A stretch of DNA of 64,000 bases from Pseudomonas mandelii (GTDB lineage Bacteria > Pseudomonadota > Gammaproteobacteria > Pseudomonadales > Pseudomonadaceae): positions 62,001 to 126,000 of the forward strand of contig NZ_JAMYDU010000009.1 of NCBI RefSeq assembly GCF_024138395.1. Direction: 5' to 3'. The notes under the pieces are model-generated. The model had not been told where the DNA came from and ran no database searches. It saw only the letters and a program-made list of their open reading frames with translations. The position numbers and the translations under genes are program-made. Position 1 is the stretch's first letter; each line of letters opens with the position of its first letter. This document shows, in pieces, positions 8,089-16,814 of the stretch.

Positions 8089-8343
8089 TTAAATATCCAG
8101 CTTGCGCGCCGCTTCAACCCCTGCGGCGCTGAGTTTGATCGGCAGGTTCAGCGAATGCTCGCCGGCTTCGTTGCAGGTCACATGACCGTGCTGGATCAAT
8201 CCGCGCTCCTGCAGCGTGGCGAGGGTGCTGGCCACGACTTTCTCCCCCCGGTAATTGTCCAGAACCTCCTTGCCCAAGCCACTTGGGTGAGCGTGCAACA
8301 GGCGGGTCAGGACTTCTTTTTCCAGGTTTTTATCGACGTTCAT
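8089..8343 (-). CDS. Small hypothetical protein, possible winged helix
   Basis: An 84-residue protein that I do not recognise by name. It begins MNVDKNLEKEVLTRLLHAHPSG. The alternating helix and turn pattern (VLDNYRGEKVVASTLATLQERGLI, then LSAAGVEAARKL at the end) suggests a compact winged-helix fold. There is no signal peptide or membrane segment. GAGG lies upstream of the ATG. The gene sits between two other small minus-strand genes and may share their control. Codon use is normal for the window, so it is probably a real gene. Confidence 0.7.
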   Translation of the reverse strand: MNVDKNLEKEVLTRLLHAHPSGLGKEVLDNYRGEKVVASTLATLQERGLIQHGHVTCNEAGEHSLNLPIKLSAAGVEAARKLDI

Positions 8344-8397
8344 GTTTACCTCTTCGTCAGGATTGATAGGTATTGCATGTCGCTCGCATCGGCGAAC

Positions 8398-8712
8398 TTA
8401 TTGATTGGCGCTACGGCCTTCGGAGCCCGAGCCACCGGTGGTGGTTTTCGAGCCGACGCCGGTTCCGGCGTTGTCGGGGGTTTGGGGGCCGGGTGTATTC
8501 ATCCCGCCCTGACCGCTCGCGTCGTCATGATAAATCCGTGGGTCTGTGGCCGTCGGAGAAGGAGAGCGACCGCTGTCGATGCCTTGGGTGGCCGCAGATT
8601 CGGGCCTTTCAATTGGATCGGTCGGGTCGGTCCCGGAAGGGCTGGTCGCGGCGAACGCGACAGAGGTGAGTAATGCGGTGAGAGCGAGGGCGGTCAGTCG
8701 GGACGTGATCAT
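8398..8712 (-). CDS. Small secreted low-complexity protein
   Basis: A 104-residue protein with a clear Sec signal peptide (MITSRLTALALTALLTSVAFA, cleavage near residue 22). The mature part is low complexity, rich in Ser, Thr, Gly, Pro and Asp (TSPSGTDPTDPIERPES, GSKTTTGGSGSEG), and probably disordered. No catalytic motif is visible. Similar short secreted proteins in Pseudomonas are uncharacterised. It sits upstream, in transcription order, of the 84-residue gene, separated by 54 bases. Function unknown. Confidence 0.65.
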   Translation of the reverse strand: MITSRLTALALTALLTSVAFAATSPSGTDPTDPIERPESAATQGIDSGRSPSPTATDPRIYHDDASGQGGMNTPGPQTPDNAGTGVGSKTTTGGSGSEGRSANQ

Positions 8713-8805
8713 GGTGTCGTCTCCGTTGATTAGAGTCCTTACCCGATATTGGTCCTTCCCGACCTGAATTGGTGCCTGATGAACGACGAGCGGTGCCGTC
8801 CAGAT

Positions 8806-9462
8806 TTATTGGTCGACGCCGATTTCTTCCTTGAACAGCGCCATGAAACCCTTCAGGCGTTGGTGGCGAATCTGTGCCAGGCGTTGACCGGTGGTCGTTT
8901 GGAAACCGTCCGCCAAGTGCAGCAACTTGGTCTGGAAATGATCGAGGCAAAAGCGCTTGTCGTCGTAGTCCCGTTCTTTTGCCTCAGGGTCCAAAGGGTC
9001 ATACAACGCGCTGCCCATGCGCCCGGCGATGTAGAAGGTACGCGCCACGCCGAGCATGCCAAGGGAATCGAGGCGGTCGGCGTCCTGGATGATTTTCGCT
9101 TCGAGAGTGATAGGCGTGATGTTGGCGCTAAAGCTATGGGCTTCGATGGCATGGACGACCGCAGTGATTTTTGCACCAGGCCAATCCATGGCTACCAGTA
9201 CTGTCGACGCTTTCTGCGCCGCCAGCCGTGATGTCTGTGAGCGCAGCGGCGAGTTTTTCTCCACCGCCACGCAATCGTGTAACAGCACGGCTGCCAGCAA
9301 CACCTCAAGATCACCACCTTCTTCGGCATGAAGCGTGCGCACGTTGTGCCACACCCGCTGCAAGTGCGACAGATCATGGGCACCGTCCTCGCCAGGTTCC
9401 AGTGCATGAGGCAGCAGTTCAGAAGCCAGATTGTGCAGCGGCGCAAAAGCGGTGGTGGTCAT
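8806..9462 (-). CDS. HD-domain phosphohydrolase
   Basis: A 218-residue HD-superfamily metal-dependent hydrolase. The metal-binding pattern is visible in order: HDLSHLQRV near residue 30, LLHDCVAV near residue 60, HAIEAHSF, and DADRLDSLG near residue 127. The C-terminal part (KERDYDDKRF, FQTKLLHL) is typical of the YedJ/YpgQ-like branch, which acts on nucleotides or similar phosphates; the substrate is not known. I chose the ATG at 9462, which has AAGGA upstream, although the frame stays open to 9504. The gene stands alone on the minus strand. Confidence 0.85.
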   Translation of the reverse strand: MTTTAFAPLHNLASELLPHALEPGEDGAHDLSHLQRVWHNVRTLHAEEGGDLEVLLAAVLLHDCVAVEKNSPLRSQTSRLAAQKASTVLVAMDWPGAKITAVVHAIEAHSFSANITPITLEAKIIQDADRLDSLGMLGVARTFYIAGRMGSALYDPLDPEAKERDYDDKRFCLDHFQTKLLHLADGFQTTTGQRLAQIRHQRLKGFMALFKEEIGVDQ

Positions 9463-9504
9463 GGAATTCCTTGGATTCGACTCGGTTTTGTGATCAATGA
9501 GCAC

Positions 9505-9531
9505 CCTGTGGGAGCGGGCTTGCCCGCGAAG
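9505..9531. repeat. Single REP unit
   Basis: CCTGTGGGAGCGGGCTTGCC followed by CGCGAA. It lies upstream of the HD hydrolase gene in the 219-base divergent gap. The rest of the gap is AT-rich and presumably holds the two promoters. Confidence 0.75.
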
Positions 9532-9681
9532 ACGTCAGTACAGTCACGCTGATTTCGCAGGCTGGCTCGTTCATACAAAGCGCCACAAAACATTAATGCT
9601 ACATGACGTTTTGCTTTCAAATGTGACGTGCGCCGCGCGCGGACTTAGTATGGCGTTTTCAACTTTTGACAAGGCACGTTC

Positions 9682-10164
9682 ATGACGATCGAAATCCGCC
9701 CGGCAACCCCCAGCGATGCTCCGCAAATACTCGCGTTCATCACTGAACTGGCCGACTTCGAACGTGCCCGCCACGAAGTCATCGCCAGCGTCGCCGACAT
9801 CGAGCGTAGCCTGTTCAGCGAAGGCGCCACCGCCCATGGCCTGATCTGCCTGCGCGATGGCTTGCCGATCGGCTTCGCGGTGTTCTTTTTCAGCTATTCC
9901 ACCTGGCTGGGCAGCAACTGCCTGTACCTCGAAGACCTCTACATCACGCCAGAGCAACGGGGCGGCGGCGCCGGTAAAACCTTGCTGCGCCACCTGGCGA
10001 AAATCGCCTGCGCCAATGACTGCGGCCGTTTTGAATGGAGCGTGCTGGACTGGAACAAACCGGCGATCGAATTCTACAAATCCCTCGGTGCACAACCGCA
10101 GGAGGAGTGGGTGCGGTATCGGATGGATGGGGCGGTGTTAAGGGATTTTGCCTCGGGCAATTGA
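9682..10164 (+). CDS. GNAT N-acetyltransferase (diamine/spermidine acetyltransferase-like)
   Basis: A 160-residue GNAT protein. The acetyl-CoA loop is YITPEQRGGGAGKTLLRHL (residues about 92-110). The preceding strands (GFAVFFFSYSTW, LYLEDLYI) and the C-terminal NKPAIEFYKSLGA resemble the spermidine/spermine N1-acetyltransferase branch. Bacterial relatives acetylate diamines, polyamines or thialysine-type amines. The exact substrate is not readable. The gene is monocistronic and is followed by a strong hairpin that can act as its terminator. Confidence 0.85.
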   Translation: MTIEIRPATPSDAPQILAFITELADFERARHEVIASVADIERSLFSEGATAHGLICLRDGLPIGFAVFFFSYSTWLGSNCLYLEDLYITPEQRGGGAGKTLLRHLAKIACANDCGRFEWSVLDWNKPAIEFYKSLGAQPQEEWVRYRMDGAVLRDFASGN

Positions 10165-10170
10165 TCTCCT

Positions 10171-10277
10171 AAAAGATCGCAACCTTCGGCAGCTCCTGCA
10201 CGGGATTGTGTTCGACCGCGATATTGCGTCGTACATCGAATCCGTGCAGGAGCTGCCGAAGGCTGCGATCTTTTTTT
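10171..10277. repeat. Inverted repeat of second family, probable terminator of GNAT gene
   Basis: The arms (10171-10203 and 10242-10274) are 33 bases each with one mismatch. They begin AAAAGATCGCA and contain CGGCAGCTCCTGCACGG. The right arm runs into seven T residues, so the plus-strand hairpin should end transcription before dgoK. The same family recurs at 46352-46430. Confidence 0.8.
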
Positions 10278-10282
10278 GATTT

Positions 10283-10321
10283 AATCTCAATATGTGGGAT
10301 TGATATTTATATATTGAGATT
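10283..10321. promoter_or_regulatory. Candidate operator upstream of the dgo operon
   Basis: AATCTCAATAT at 10283-10293 and ATATTGAGATT at 10311-10321 form a perfect 11-bp inverted repeat, with an AT-rich 17-base spacer. It lies about 60 bases upstream of dgoK. A TATAGT at 10338-10343 could be the -10 element. IclR proteins bind AT-rich palindromes, so the IclR gene at 14771 is the likely ligand-sensing partner. Binding is inferred. Confidence 0.5.
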
Positions 10322-10383
10322 TTCATTCGTCCAGGTTTATAGTCCAGCTCACTCACTGCCAAAAAAACAAAACAGGTGAAGCG

Positions 10384-11376
10384 ATGCTGGCGCAATTGAT
10401 CGCGCTCGATTGGGGGACAACCTCATTACGTGCTTACAAACTCGGCTTCGGTGGCCAGGTGCTGGAACAGCGCTCGCTGTCGTCCGGGATCATGCAGTTG
10501 CCCAAGACGCCGCGAATCATCGCCGGCCAGGCATGTGCCGACGGTTTTGAATTGGCCTTCGATGAGGCGTGTGGTGACTGGCTCGACGCGCAGCCCGGTT
10601 TGCCGGTGATTGCTTGCGGCATGGTCGGCAGTGCTCAGGGCTGGCGCGAAGCGGCCTACTGCGACACGCCGGCGAACGTCGCCAATCTCGGAACTTCCCT
10701 ACAAACCGTTCGCAGTCTTCGCGGTGTCGATGTGCACATCGTGCCGGGCGTGATTCAGCGTTCGCGCTTGCCGAACGTGATGCGCGGCGAGGAAACCCAG
10801 GTCCTCGGCGTGTTGCAGAATCTGCCGAGCGGGGCGGGTAACGATCTGTTGATCGGCCTGCCGGGCAGTCATTCGAAATGGGTGGAAGTGGCCGACGGTT
10901 GCATCGTGCATTTCGATACTTTCATGACCGGCGAAATCTTCGCTGTCCTCAGTGAACACAGCATTCTGGGGCGCACTCAGCAGCGCGGCGCGTCTTTTGA
11001 TGGCGAAGCGTTTGATCGTGGCGTGCGGGTGGCGCTGTCGGCGGATGGTGAAATCGGGCCGCTGTCGACGCTGTTCAGTGCCCGCAGCCTGGGGCTGACC
11101 GGTGAACTCAGCGCCGTCGCTCAGCCGGACTATCTGTCCGGCCTGTTGATCGGCCATGAACTGTCGGCCCTGGCCAACGTTCAGCGGCATCGACGCAACA
11201 GCGTGCACCTGCCTTCGATCGTCCTCATCGGAAACACTCAACTCTGCGCCCGCTACAGCCGGGCGCTCGACGCCTGCGGTTTTGCCCGGGTGACCCTGGC
11301 CGAGCAGGCCACCGAATGCGGGTTGTGGCAGTTGGCGGTTGCCGCCCGACTGATCACGACACCCTCATCCCGTTAA
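10384..11376 (+). CDS. dgoK: 2-dehydro-3-deoxygalactonokinase
   Basis: This 330-residue kinase phosphorylates 2-keto-3-deoxygalactonate to its 6-phosphate in the DeLey-Doudoroff pathway. The N-terminus IALDWGTTSLRAY is the DgoK phosphate-loop signature of the ASKHA fold. IACGMVGSAQGW, the central LIGLPGSHSKWV and GRTQQRGASFD are further family text. An AGGTG precedes the ATG. It is the first gene of the operon; dgoA starts 19 bases after its stop. Confidence 0.93.
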   Translation: MLAQLIALDWGTTSLRAYKLGFGGQVLEQRSLSSGIMQLPKTPRIIAGQACADGFELAFDEACGDWLDAQPGLPVIACGMVGSAQGWREAAYCDTPANVANLGTSLQTVRSLRGVDVHIVPGVIQRSRLPNVMRGEETQVLGVLQNLPSGAGNDLLIGLPGSHSKWVEVADGCIVHFDTFMTGEIFAVLSEHSILGRTQQRGASFDGEAFDRGVRVALSADGEIGPLSTLFSARSLGLTGELSAVAQPDYLSGLLIGHELSALANVQRHRRNSVHLPSIVLIGNTQLCARYSRALDACGFARVTLAEQATECGLWQLAVAARLITTPSSR

Positions 11377-11395
11377 ACCTGACTGGAGGTCTGAC

Positions 11396-12016
11396 ATGCT
11401 CAAGCAAGCACTGGCACAAAACGGTCTGATCGCGATTCTGCGTGGCCTGCGTCCGCAAGAAGCGGCAGCCGTGGGCGAAGTCCTGTACTCGGCCGGATTT
11501 CGCGTCATCGAAGTGCCGCTCAATTCCCCCGAGCCGTACGAAAGTATCCGCATCCTGCGCAGTACCTTGCCCGCCGATTGCCTGATCGGCGCGGGCACAG
11601 TGTTGACGCCGGAACAGGTCGAGCAAGTGAAAGCGGCGGGTGGCCAGGTGATCGTCATGCCTCACAGCGATGCCAAGGTGTTGCGTGCGGCGAAAGCGGC
11701 GGGGCTGTTCCTGTCGCCGGGTGTCGCGACACCGACCGAAGCCTTTGCTGCATTGGCCGAAGGGGCGGATGTGCTGAAGATGTTCCCGGCCGAACAAATG
11801 GGGCCCGCCGTTGTGAAAGCCTGGCTGGCGGTGTTGCCGGCAGGGACGGTGCTGGTGCCGGTGGGCGGGATTACGCCGGACACCATGCAGGTGTTTGTCG
11901 AGGCCGGCGTCAAAGGTTTCGGCCTCGGGTCCGGGTTGTTCAAACCGGGCATGACACCTGAGCAAGTGGCAGCAAACGCCAAGGCGTATGTCGCTGCATG
12001 GAACGCTCTGCGTTAA
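11396..12016 (+). CDS. dgoA: 2-dehydro-3-deoxy-6-phosphogalactonate aldolase
   Basis: This 206-residue class I aldolase splits 2-keto-3-deoxy-6-phosphogalactonate into pyruvate and glyceraldehyde 3-phosphate. The small (KDPG/KDPGal-type) barrel is clear: IAILRGLRP at the start, [23 protein letters not shown], and the Schiff-base Lys in [12 protein letters not shown] near residue 125. The PLNSPEP segment distinguishes KDPGal aldolases from Eda. A strong GGAGG precedes the ATG. Unlike some annotated dgoA genes it is not fused to the dehydratase. Confidence 0.93.
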   Translation: MLKQALAQNGLIAILRGLRPQEAAAVGEVLYSAGFRVIEVPLNSPEPYESIRILRSTLPADCLIGAGTVLTPEQVEQVKAAGGQVIVMPHSDAKVLRAAKAAGLFLSPGVATPTEAFAALAEGADVLKMFPAEQMGPAVVKAWLAVLPAGTVLVPVGGITPDTMQVFVEAGVKGFGLGSGLFKPGMTPEQVAANAKAYVAAWNALR

Positions 12017-12080
12017 GACTTTTCGGCGCGGTGAGCGCTACATCTATAAGAGCTGCATTAATAAAAAGAGAGTACGAGAG

Positions 12081-13229
12081 ATGAAAATCACCAAACTCAC
12101 TACCTTCATCGTTCCGCCGCGCTGGTGCTTCCTCAAAATAGAAACCGACGAGGGAGTGACCGGTTGGGGTGAGCCTGTGGTCGAAGGCCGCGCGCACACC
12201 GTCGCCGCTGCGGTTGAGGAATTGTCCGACTACCTGATCGGCAAAGACCCACGCAACATCGAAGACATTTGGACCGTGCTCTACCGTGGCGGCTTCTACC
12301 GTGGCGGTGCGATCCACATGAGCGCTCTGGCCGGTATCGACCAGGCATTGTGGGACATCAAGGGCAAGGCTCTGGGTGTGTCGGTCAGCGATCTGTTGGG
12401 TGGTCAGGTGCGGGACAAGATCCGCGTTTACTCGTGGATCGGTGGTGATCGCCCGGCGGACACCGCTCGCGCCGCGAAAGAAGCGGTCAGCCGTGGTTTC
12501 ACGGCGGTGAAAATGAACGGCACCGAAGAGCTGCAGTTCCTCGATTCCTTCGAGAAGGTCGACCTGGCCCTGGCCAACGTCGCCGCCGTGCGCGATGCGG
12601 TCGGCCCGAATGTCGGCATCGGCGTGGACTTCCATGGTCGGGTGCACAAGCCCATGGCCAAGGTGCTGATGAAGGAACTCGACCCGTACAAACTGATGTT
12701 CATCGAAGAACCGGTGCTCAGCGAAAACTACGAGGCGTTGAAAGAACTGGCACCGCTGACCAGCACACCGATTGCCCTCGGCGAGCGGTTGTTTTCGCGT
12801 TGGGACTTCAAGCGGGTGCTCAGCGAAGGCTACGTCGACATCATCCAGCCGGATGCCTCCCACGCGGGCGGTATCACCGAAACCCGCAAGATCGCCAACA
12901 TGGCCGAAGCCTACGATGTGGCACTGGCGCTGCATTGCCCGTTGGGCCCGATTGCCCTGGCGGCGTGCCTGCAACTGGACGCGGTTTGCTACAACGCGTT
13001 CATCCAGGAGCAGAGCCTGGGCATCCACTACAACGAGAGCAATGACCTGCTCGATTATGTGAAAGATCCGCGGGTGTTCGACTACGACAAGGGGTTCGTG
13101 AAAATCCCCAACGGCCCGGGCCTGGGCATCGAGATCAACGAGGAATACGTGATCGAACGCGCCGCCGTCGGCCACCGCTGGCGCAACCCGATCTGGCGCC
13201 ATGCCGATGGCAGCTTTGCTGAGTGGTGA
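12081..13229 (+). CDS. dgoD: D-galactonate dehydratase
   Basis: A 382-residue enolase-superfamily enzyme that dehydrates D-galactonate to 2-keto-3-deoxygalactonate. Length matches E. coli DgoD exactly. Visible elements are [18 protein letters not shown], the metal and acid/base segment [11 protein letters not shown] (D and H at about 183 and 185), [22 protein letters not shown] and [11 protein letters not shown] with the second catalytic His. The ATG at 12081 follows AGAGAG. An upstream in-frame extension to 11988 overlaps the aldolase gene and is rejected. Confidence 0.95.
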   Translation: MKITKLTTFIVPPRWCFLKIETDEGVTGWGEPVVEGRAHTVAAAVEELSDYLIGKDPRNIEDIWTVLYRGGFYRGGAIHMSALAGIDQALWDIKGKALGVSVSDLLGGQVRDKIRVYSWIGGDRPADTARAAKEAVSRGFTAVKMNGTEELQFLDSFEKVDLALANVAAVRDAVGPNVGIGVDFHGRVHKPMAKVLMKELDPYKLMFIEEPVLSENYEALKELAPLTSTPIALGERLFSRWDFKRVLSEGYVDIIQPDASHAGGITETRKIANMAEAYDVALALHCPLGPIALAACLQLDAVCYNAFIQEQSLGIHYNESNDLLDYVKDPRVFDYDKGFVKIPNGPGLGIEINEEYVIERAAVGHRWRNPIWRHADGSFAEW

Positions 13230-13252
13230 GTTCCTCCTGACTCAACCCAAAT

Positions 13253-13347
13253 CCCTGTGGGAGCGGGCTTGCCCGCGATAGCGTCCTGTCAGTCTCATCA
13301 ATGCTGAATGTGCCGTCGCCATCGCGGGCAAGCCCGCTCCCACAGGG
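13253..13347. repeat. REP pair in inverted orientation
   Basis: CCCTGTGGGAGCGGGCTTGC and its inverted partner lie 45 bases apart between dgoD and the transporter gene. The arms are near-perfect. It may reduce read-through to the transporter. Confidence 0.85.
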
Positions 13348-13400
13348 TGCAGCGCAAGTCTTCAAATTGACCTCAATAAACATAAGAAGAGGCACCCCTC

Positions 13401-14711
13401 ATGCAACCGCAAACCCTCACCGGGCAGGCGTCGTTGGTGACGCCGAGCCGCAAGCGGTTTTTCATCATGGTCCTGCTGTTCATCACCGTGGTGATCAACT
13501 ACCTGGACCGCAGTAACCTGTCGATTGCCGCCCCGGCGCTGACCAGCGATCTGGGCATCGATCCGATCCACGTCGGGCTGATCTTTTCCGCCTTCGGCTG
13601 GACCTACGCGGCCATGCAAATCCCCGGCGGCTGGCTGGTGGACCGGGTGCCGCCGCGCATCCTCTATAGCGTCGCATTGCTGCTGTGGTCGATTGCCACG
13701 GTGATGCTCGGCTTCGCCGCCAGTTTCATCGCGCTGTTCGTGCTGCGCATGGCCGTCGGTGCCTTGGAAGCGCCGGCGTATCCGATCAACAGCCGCGTGG
13801 TGACGACCTGGTTCCCCGAGCGCGAACGCGCCACGGCCATCGGTTTCTACACCTCCGGGCAGTTCGTCGGCCTGGCGTTTCTCACACCGGTACTCGCCTG
13901 GCTGCAACACCATTATGGCTGGCACATGGTGTTTGTCAGCACTGGTGCGGTGGGTATTATTTGGGCGGTGATCTGGTACGCGGTGTATCGCGAACCACGG
14001 GATTTCAAGGGCGCCAATGACGCTGAAATCGAGTTGATCCGCGAAGGCGGCGGGCTGGTGGATATCCAGGCTGAAGCCGCGAAGACTAAGGCGAAATTCA
14101 GCTGGATCGACCTCGGGATTGTCCTGAGCAAACGCAAGTTGTGGGGCATTTACCTCGGTCAGTTCTGCCTCAATTCGACGTTGTGGTTTTTTCTGACGTG
14201 GTTCCCGACCTACCTGGTGAAATATCGCGGCATGGACTTCATCAAGTCTGGCTTGCTGGCGTCGCTACCGTTTCTGGCGGCATTCGTTGGTGTGCTGTGT
14301 TCGGGGTTCTTCTCGGACTTTTTGATCCGTCGCGGCTACACAGTGGGTTTCGCCCGCAAGTTGCCGATCATTGGCGGCCTGCTGATTTCCACCTCGATCA
14401 TCGGCGCCAACTTCGTCGAGTCGACGCCGCTGGTAATTGCGTTCCTCGCGTTGGCCTTTTTCGGCAACGGCCTGGCGTCGATCACTTGGTCGCTGGTGTC
14501 GACCCTGGCCCCGGCGCGTTTGCTTGGATTGACCGGTGGGGTGTTCAATTTCATCGGCAACCTGGCGGCGATTACCACGCCCATCGTCATCGGTTTTCTC
14601 GCCACCGGTGATTCGTTTGCCCCGGCGATTACCTATATTTCGGTTCTGGCGTTGATGGGTGCGCTTTCCTACGTGTTGCTGGTGGGCAAAGTCGAGCGTA
14701 TCAAGTTGTAG
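13401..14711 (+). CDS. dgoT: MFS transporter, D-galactonate type
   Basis: A 436-residue, 12-helix major facilitator of the anion:cation symporter group (DgoT/GudP/ExuT-like). Family text includes ITVVINYLDRSNLSIAAP in helix 1, AFGWTYAAMQIPGGWLVDRV in helix 2 and the loop WFPERERATA. E. coli DgoT imports D-galactonate with protons. The location directly after dgoKAD makes galactonate the likely substrate. The gene has its own upstream REP pair and ribosome binding site. A related hexonate or hexuronate cannot be excluded. Confidence 0.87.
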   Translation: MQPQTLTGQASLVTPSRKRFFIMVLLFITVVINYLDRSNLSIAAPALTSDLGIDPIHVGLIFSAFGWTYAAMQIPGGWLVDRVPPRILYSVALLLWSIATVMLGFAASFIALFVLRMAVGALEAPAYPINSRVVTTWFPERERATAIGFYTSGQFVGLAFLTPVLAWLQHHYGWHMVFVSTGAVGIIWAVIWYAVYREPRDFKGANDAEIELIREGGGLVDIQAEAAKTKAKFSWIDLGIVLSKRKLWGIYLGQFCLNSTLWFFLTWFPTYLVKYRGMDFIKSGLLASLPFLAAFVGVLCSGFFSDFLIRRGYTVGFARKLPIIGGLLISTSIIGANFVESTPLVIAFLALAFFGNGLASITWSLVSTLAPARLLGLTGGVFNFIGNLAAITTPIVIGFLATGDSFAPAITYISVLALMGALSYVLLVGKVERIKL

Positions 14712-14770
14712 TCGCGGCTGTCGGGCGACCATAATGCCGTCGTTCACTCGCTCAACGGTAAAGGCTGGAT

Positions 14771-15574
14771 ATGCAGGAAGACGCCCCAAAAATCGCCAAG
14801 GACGCCGCGCCGACCGGCACCCAGACACTGCTTCGTGGTTTGGGTGTGGTTCAGGCCGTGGCCAGTGGCGCCCGCGATCTCAAGGAAATCGCCCGGCTGA
14901 TCGGCACGACGCGCAGCACCACCCATCGTCTGGCCAGTTGCCTGGTGGACGAGCGTTATCTGCGGGTGGTGCCGCAAGTCGGTTATCTGCTGGGGCCGAA
15001 ACTGATCGAACTGGGTTTCCAGGCGCGTGAAGAGTTGCCACTGGTGACGCTGGCGGGGCCCTATCTGGATGAGTTGTCGGCGTTGACCGGTGACACCATT
15101 CACTTGGCGATTCGTGAAGGTGACGAGGTGCTGTACCTGCACAAGAATCCGGGGCGCAATGGTCCGGAAATGCGCTCGCGGGTCGGTCATCGCATGCCAT
15201 TGGCGCGTACCGGGATCGGTAAGGCGCTGATGCTCGATGACTCGCAGGAAGAATGGCAACGGCTGTACGAAATCAGCTTGCCGGTGGGTGGGAAAAATCA
15301 GTTCTGGCCGCAGCACCCGGAACAATCCTGGGAGCAGTTTCAGCAGCGCATGATCGAGTACGTGGCCGGCGGTTACGCCTTCGACCTGGAAGACAACGAA
15401 CCGTCGATTCGCTGTGTAGCGGCGCCGATCCGCGATGCCAGCAAGCGCATTGTCGCCGGTATCAGCATCGCCAGCACCGTGCCCTACATGCCGCTGGAAA
15501 AAATGGCCGAGCTGATTCCCCTGATCAAAGGGGTCACAGCCCGGCTTTCGGCGGAGCTTGGTCTTAAGGTTTAA
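14771..15574 (+). CDS. IclR-family regulator of the dgo operon
   Basis: A 267-residue regulator. The N-terminal winged helix is at about residues 17-75 (LLRGLGVVQAVASGARDLKEIA, TTRSTTHRLASCLVDERYL). The rest is the IclR effector domain (GDTIHLAIREGDEVLYLHK, MPLARTGIGKALML, GYAFDLEDNEPSIRCVAAPI). It is the last gene of the galactonate cluster. E. coli uses a GntR regulator (DgoR) instead, so the control protein differs. It ends in a 20-bp palindrome that also ends the convergent dehydrogenase gene; the two stops overlap by four bases. Confidence 0.88.
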   Translation: MQEDAPKIAKDAAPTGTQTLLRGLGVVQAVASGARDLKEIARLIGTTRSTTHRLASCLVDERYLRVVPQVGYLLGPKLIELGFQAREELPLVTLAGPYLDELSALTGDTIHLAIREGDEVLYLHKNPGRNGPEMRSRVGHRMPLARTGIGKALMLDDSQEEWQRLYEISLPVGGKNQFWPQHPEQSWEQFQQRMIEYVAGGYAFDLEDNEPSIRCVAAPIRDASKRIVAGISIASTVPYMPLEKMAELIPLIKGVTARLSAELGLKV

Positions 15575-15582
15575 ACCTTAAG
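15563..15582. other. 20-bp perfect palindrome spanning two convergent stop codons
   Basis: CTTAAGGTTTAAACCTTAAG reads the same on both strands. It encodes Leu-Lys-Val-stop for the IclR gene on the plus strand and for the dehydrogenase gene on the minus strand. It is AT-rich with no T-tract, so it is not a standard terminator. Confidence 0.95.
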
Positions 15583-16623
15583 GGTCGCCATATCGATCAC
15601 GAAGCGGTACTTCACGTCTCCGGCAATCATGCGGGTGTAAGCCTCGTTGATCTGGCGGATGTCGAGCATTTCGATGTCGCAGGTGATGCCGTGCTCTGCG
15701 CAGAAATCCAGCACTTCCTGGGTTTCGGCGATGCCGCCAATCAGCGAGCCGGCCAGCACGCGACGACCCAATACCAGTTTGGCAGCGTGAACCGGTGGAT
15801 CGATCGGCTCGATCAAGCCCACCAGAATGTGTACGCCGTCGAAACGCAGGGTATCGAGGTAGGGATTGAGGTCGTGCTGCACCGGAATGGTGTCCAGCAG
15901 GAAGTCGAAATGCCCTGCGGCGGCCTTCATCTGTTCGGCATCGGTGGATACGATCACGTGGTCCGCGCCTTGACGACGGCCTTCCTCGGCCTTGCTCGCC
16001 GAGCGGGTGAACAACGTCACTTCAGCGCCCATCGCCTTGGCGAACTTGATGCCCATGTGGCCGAGGCCACCCATGCCAAGAATCCCGACCTTGTCGCCCG
16101 CCTTGACGCCGTAGTGCTTGAGCGGCGAGTAGGTGGTGATGCCGGCGCACAGAATCGGCGCGGCGCTGGCCGGGTCGAGTTTCGCCGGGATACGCACGAC
16201 AAAGTGCTCGCTGACCACGATGCTGTCGGAGTAACCGCCCATGGTGTTGCTGCCATCGACCCGGTCCGGGGTGGCATAGGTCATGGTCGGACCTTCCAGG
16301 CAGTATTGCTCCAGATCCGCCTGGCAGGCTTCGCAGTGGCGGCACGAGTCGACCATGCAGCCGACGCCGACCAGATCGCCGACTTTGTGTTGGGTCACAT
16401 TCGCACCGATGGCGGTGACTTTGCCGACGATCTCATGGCCGGGCATTAGCGGGTAAACAGCAATGCCCCACTCGTTGCGTGCCTGATGGATGTCGGAATG
16501 GCAGACGCCGCAGTAGAGAATGTCGATCGCAACGTCGTCGGCTCGTGGGCTGCGGCGTTCGAATTTCATCGGGGCGAGGGGAGTGGTGGCTGATTGAGCG
16601 GCGTATCCGATGGCGGTGTACAT
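15571..16623 (-). CDS. Zinc-dependent NAD(P) alcohol dehydrogenase
   Basis: A 350-residue medium-chain dehydrogenase. The catalytic zinc site has CGVCHSDIHQARNEW and GHEIVGKV. The structural zinc site has the four Cys of CRHCEACQADLEQYC. The Rossmann motif is GILGMGGLGHMG near residue 180. This is the cinnamyl-alcohol/YahK-like branch, which mainly reduces aldehydes to alcohols with NADPH. The ATG at 16623 begins MYTAIGYAA; the longer open frame to 16749 has no support. It diverges from an AraC regulator, which probably controls it. Confidence 0.9.
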   Translation of the reverse strand: MYTAIGYAAQSATTPLAPMKFERRSPRADDVAIDILYCGVCHSDIHQARNEWGIAVYPLMPGHEIVGKVTAIGANVTQHKVGDLVGVGCMVDSCRHCEACQADLEQYCLEGPTMTYATPDRVDGSNTMGGYSDSIVVSEHFVVRIPAKLDPASAAPILCAGITTYSPLKHYGVKAGDKVGILGMGGLGHMGIKFAKAMGAEVTLFTRSASKAEEGRRQGADHVIVSTDAEQMKAAAGHFDFLLDTIPVQHDLNPYLDTLRFDGVHILVGLIEPIDPPVHAAKLVLGRRVLAGSLIGGIAETQEVLDFCAEHGITCDIEMLDIRQINEAYTRMIAGDVKYRFVIDMATLKV

Positions 16624-16814
16624 GGTGAACCTCGCAAGAGCAGTGACAGGTGAGGCGAGCCATTCTGGGCGCCGCACGGGTGACCGGCCATGGCGATTCC
16701 TCCGGGTGTCATGCCTAATCCTCCGGCTTACGCCGTTGATGGGTCGCATTGGCGTTCAGACCTGCGATGATGCTTTTATTCCTTTTTCGCGACTTTTTTT
16801 GTGAAGAGCACTTC

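Noticed and set aside
15563..15582. Palindrome considered as a bidirectional terminator
   Set aside because: It is AT-rich, overlaps both coding ends and has no flanking T-tracts, so a stable terminator hairpin is unlikely.
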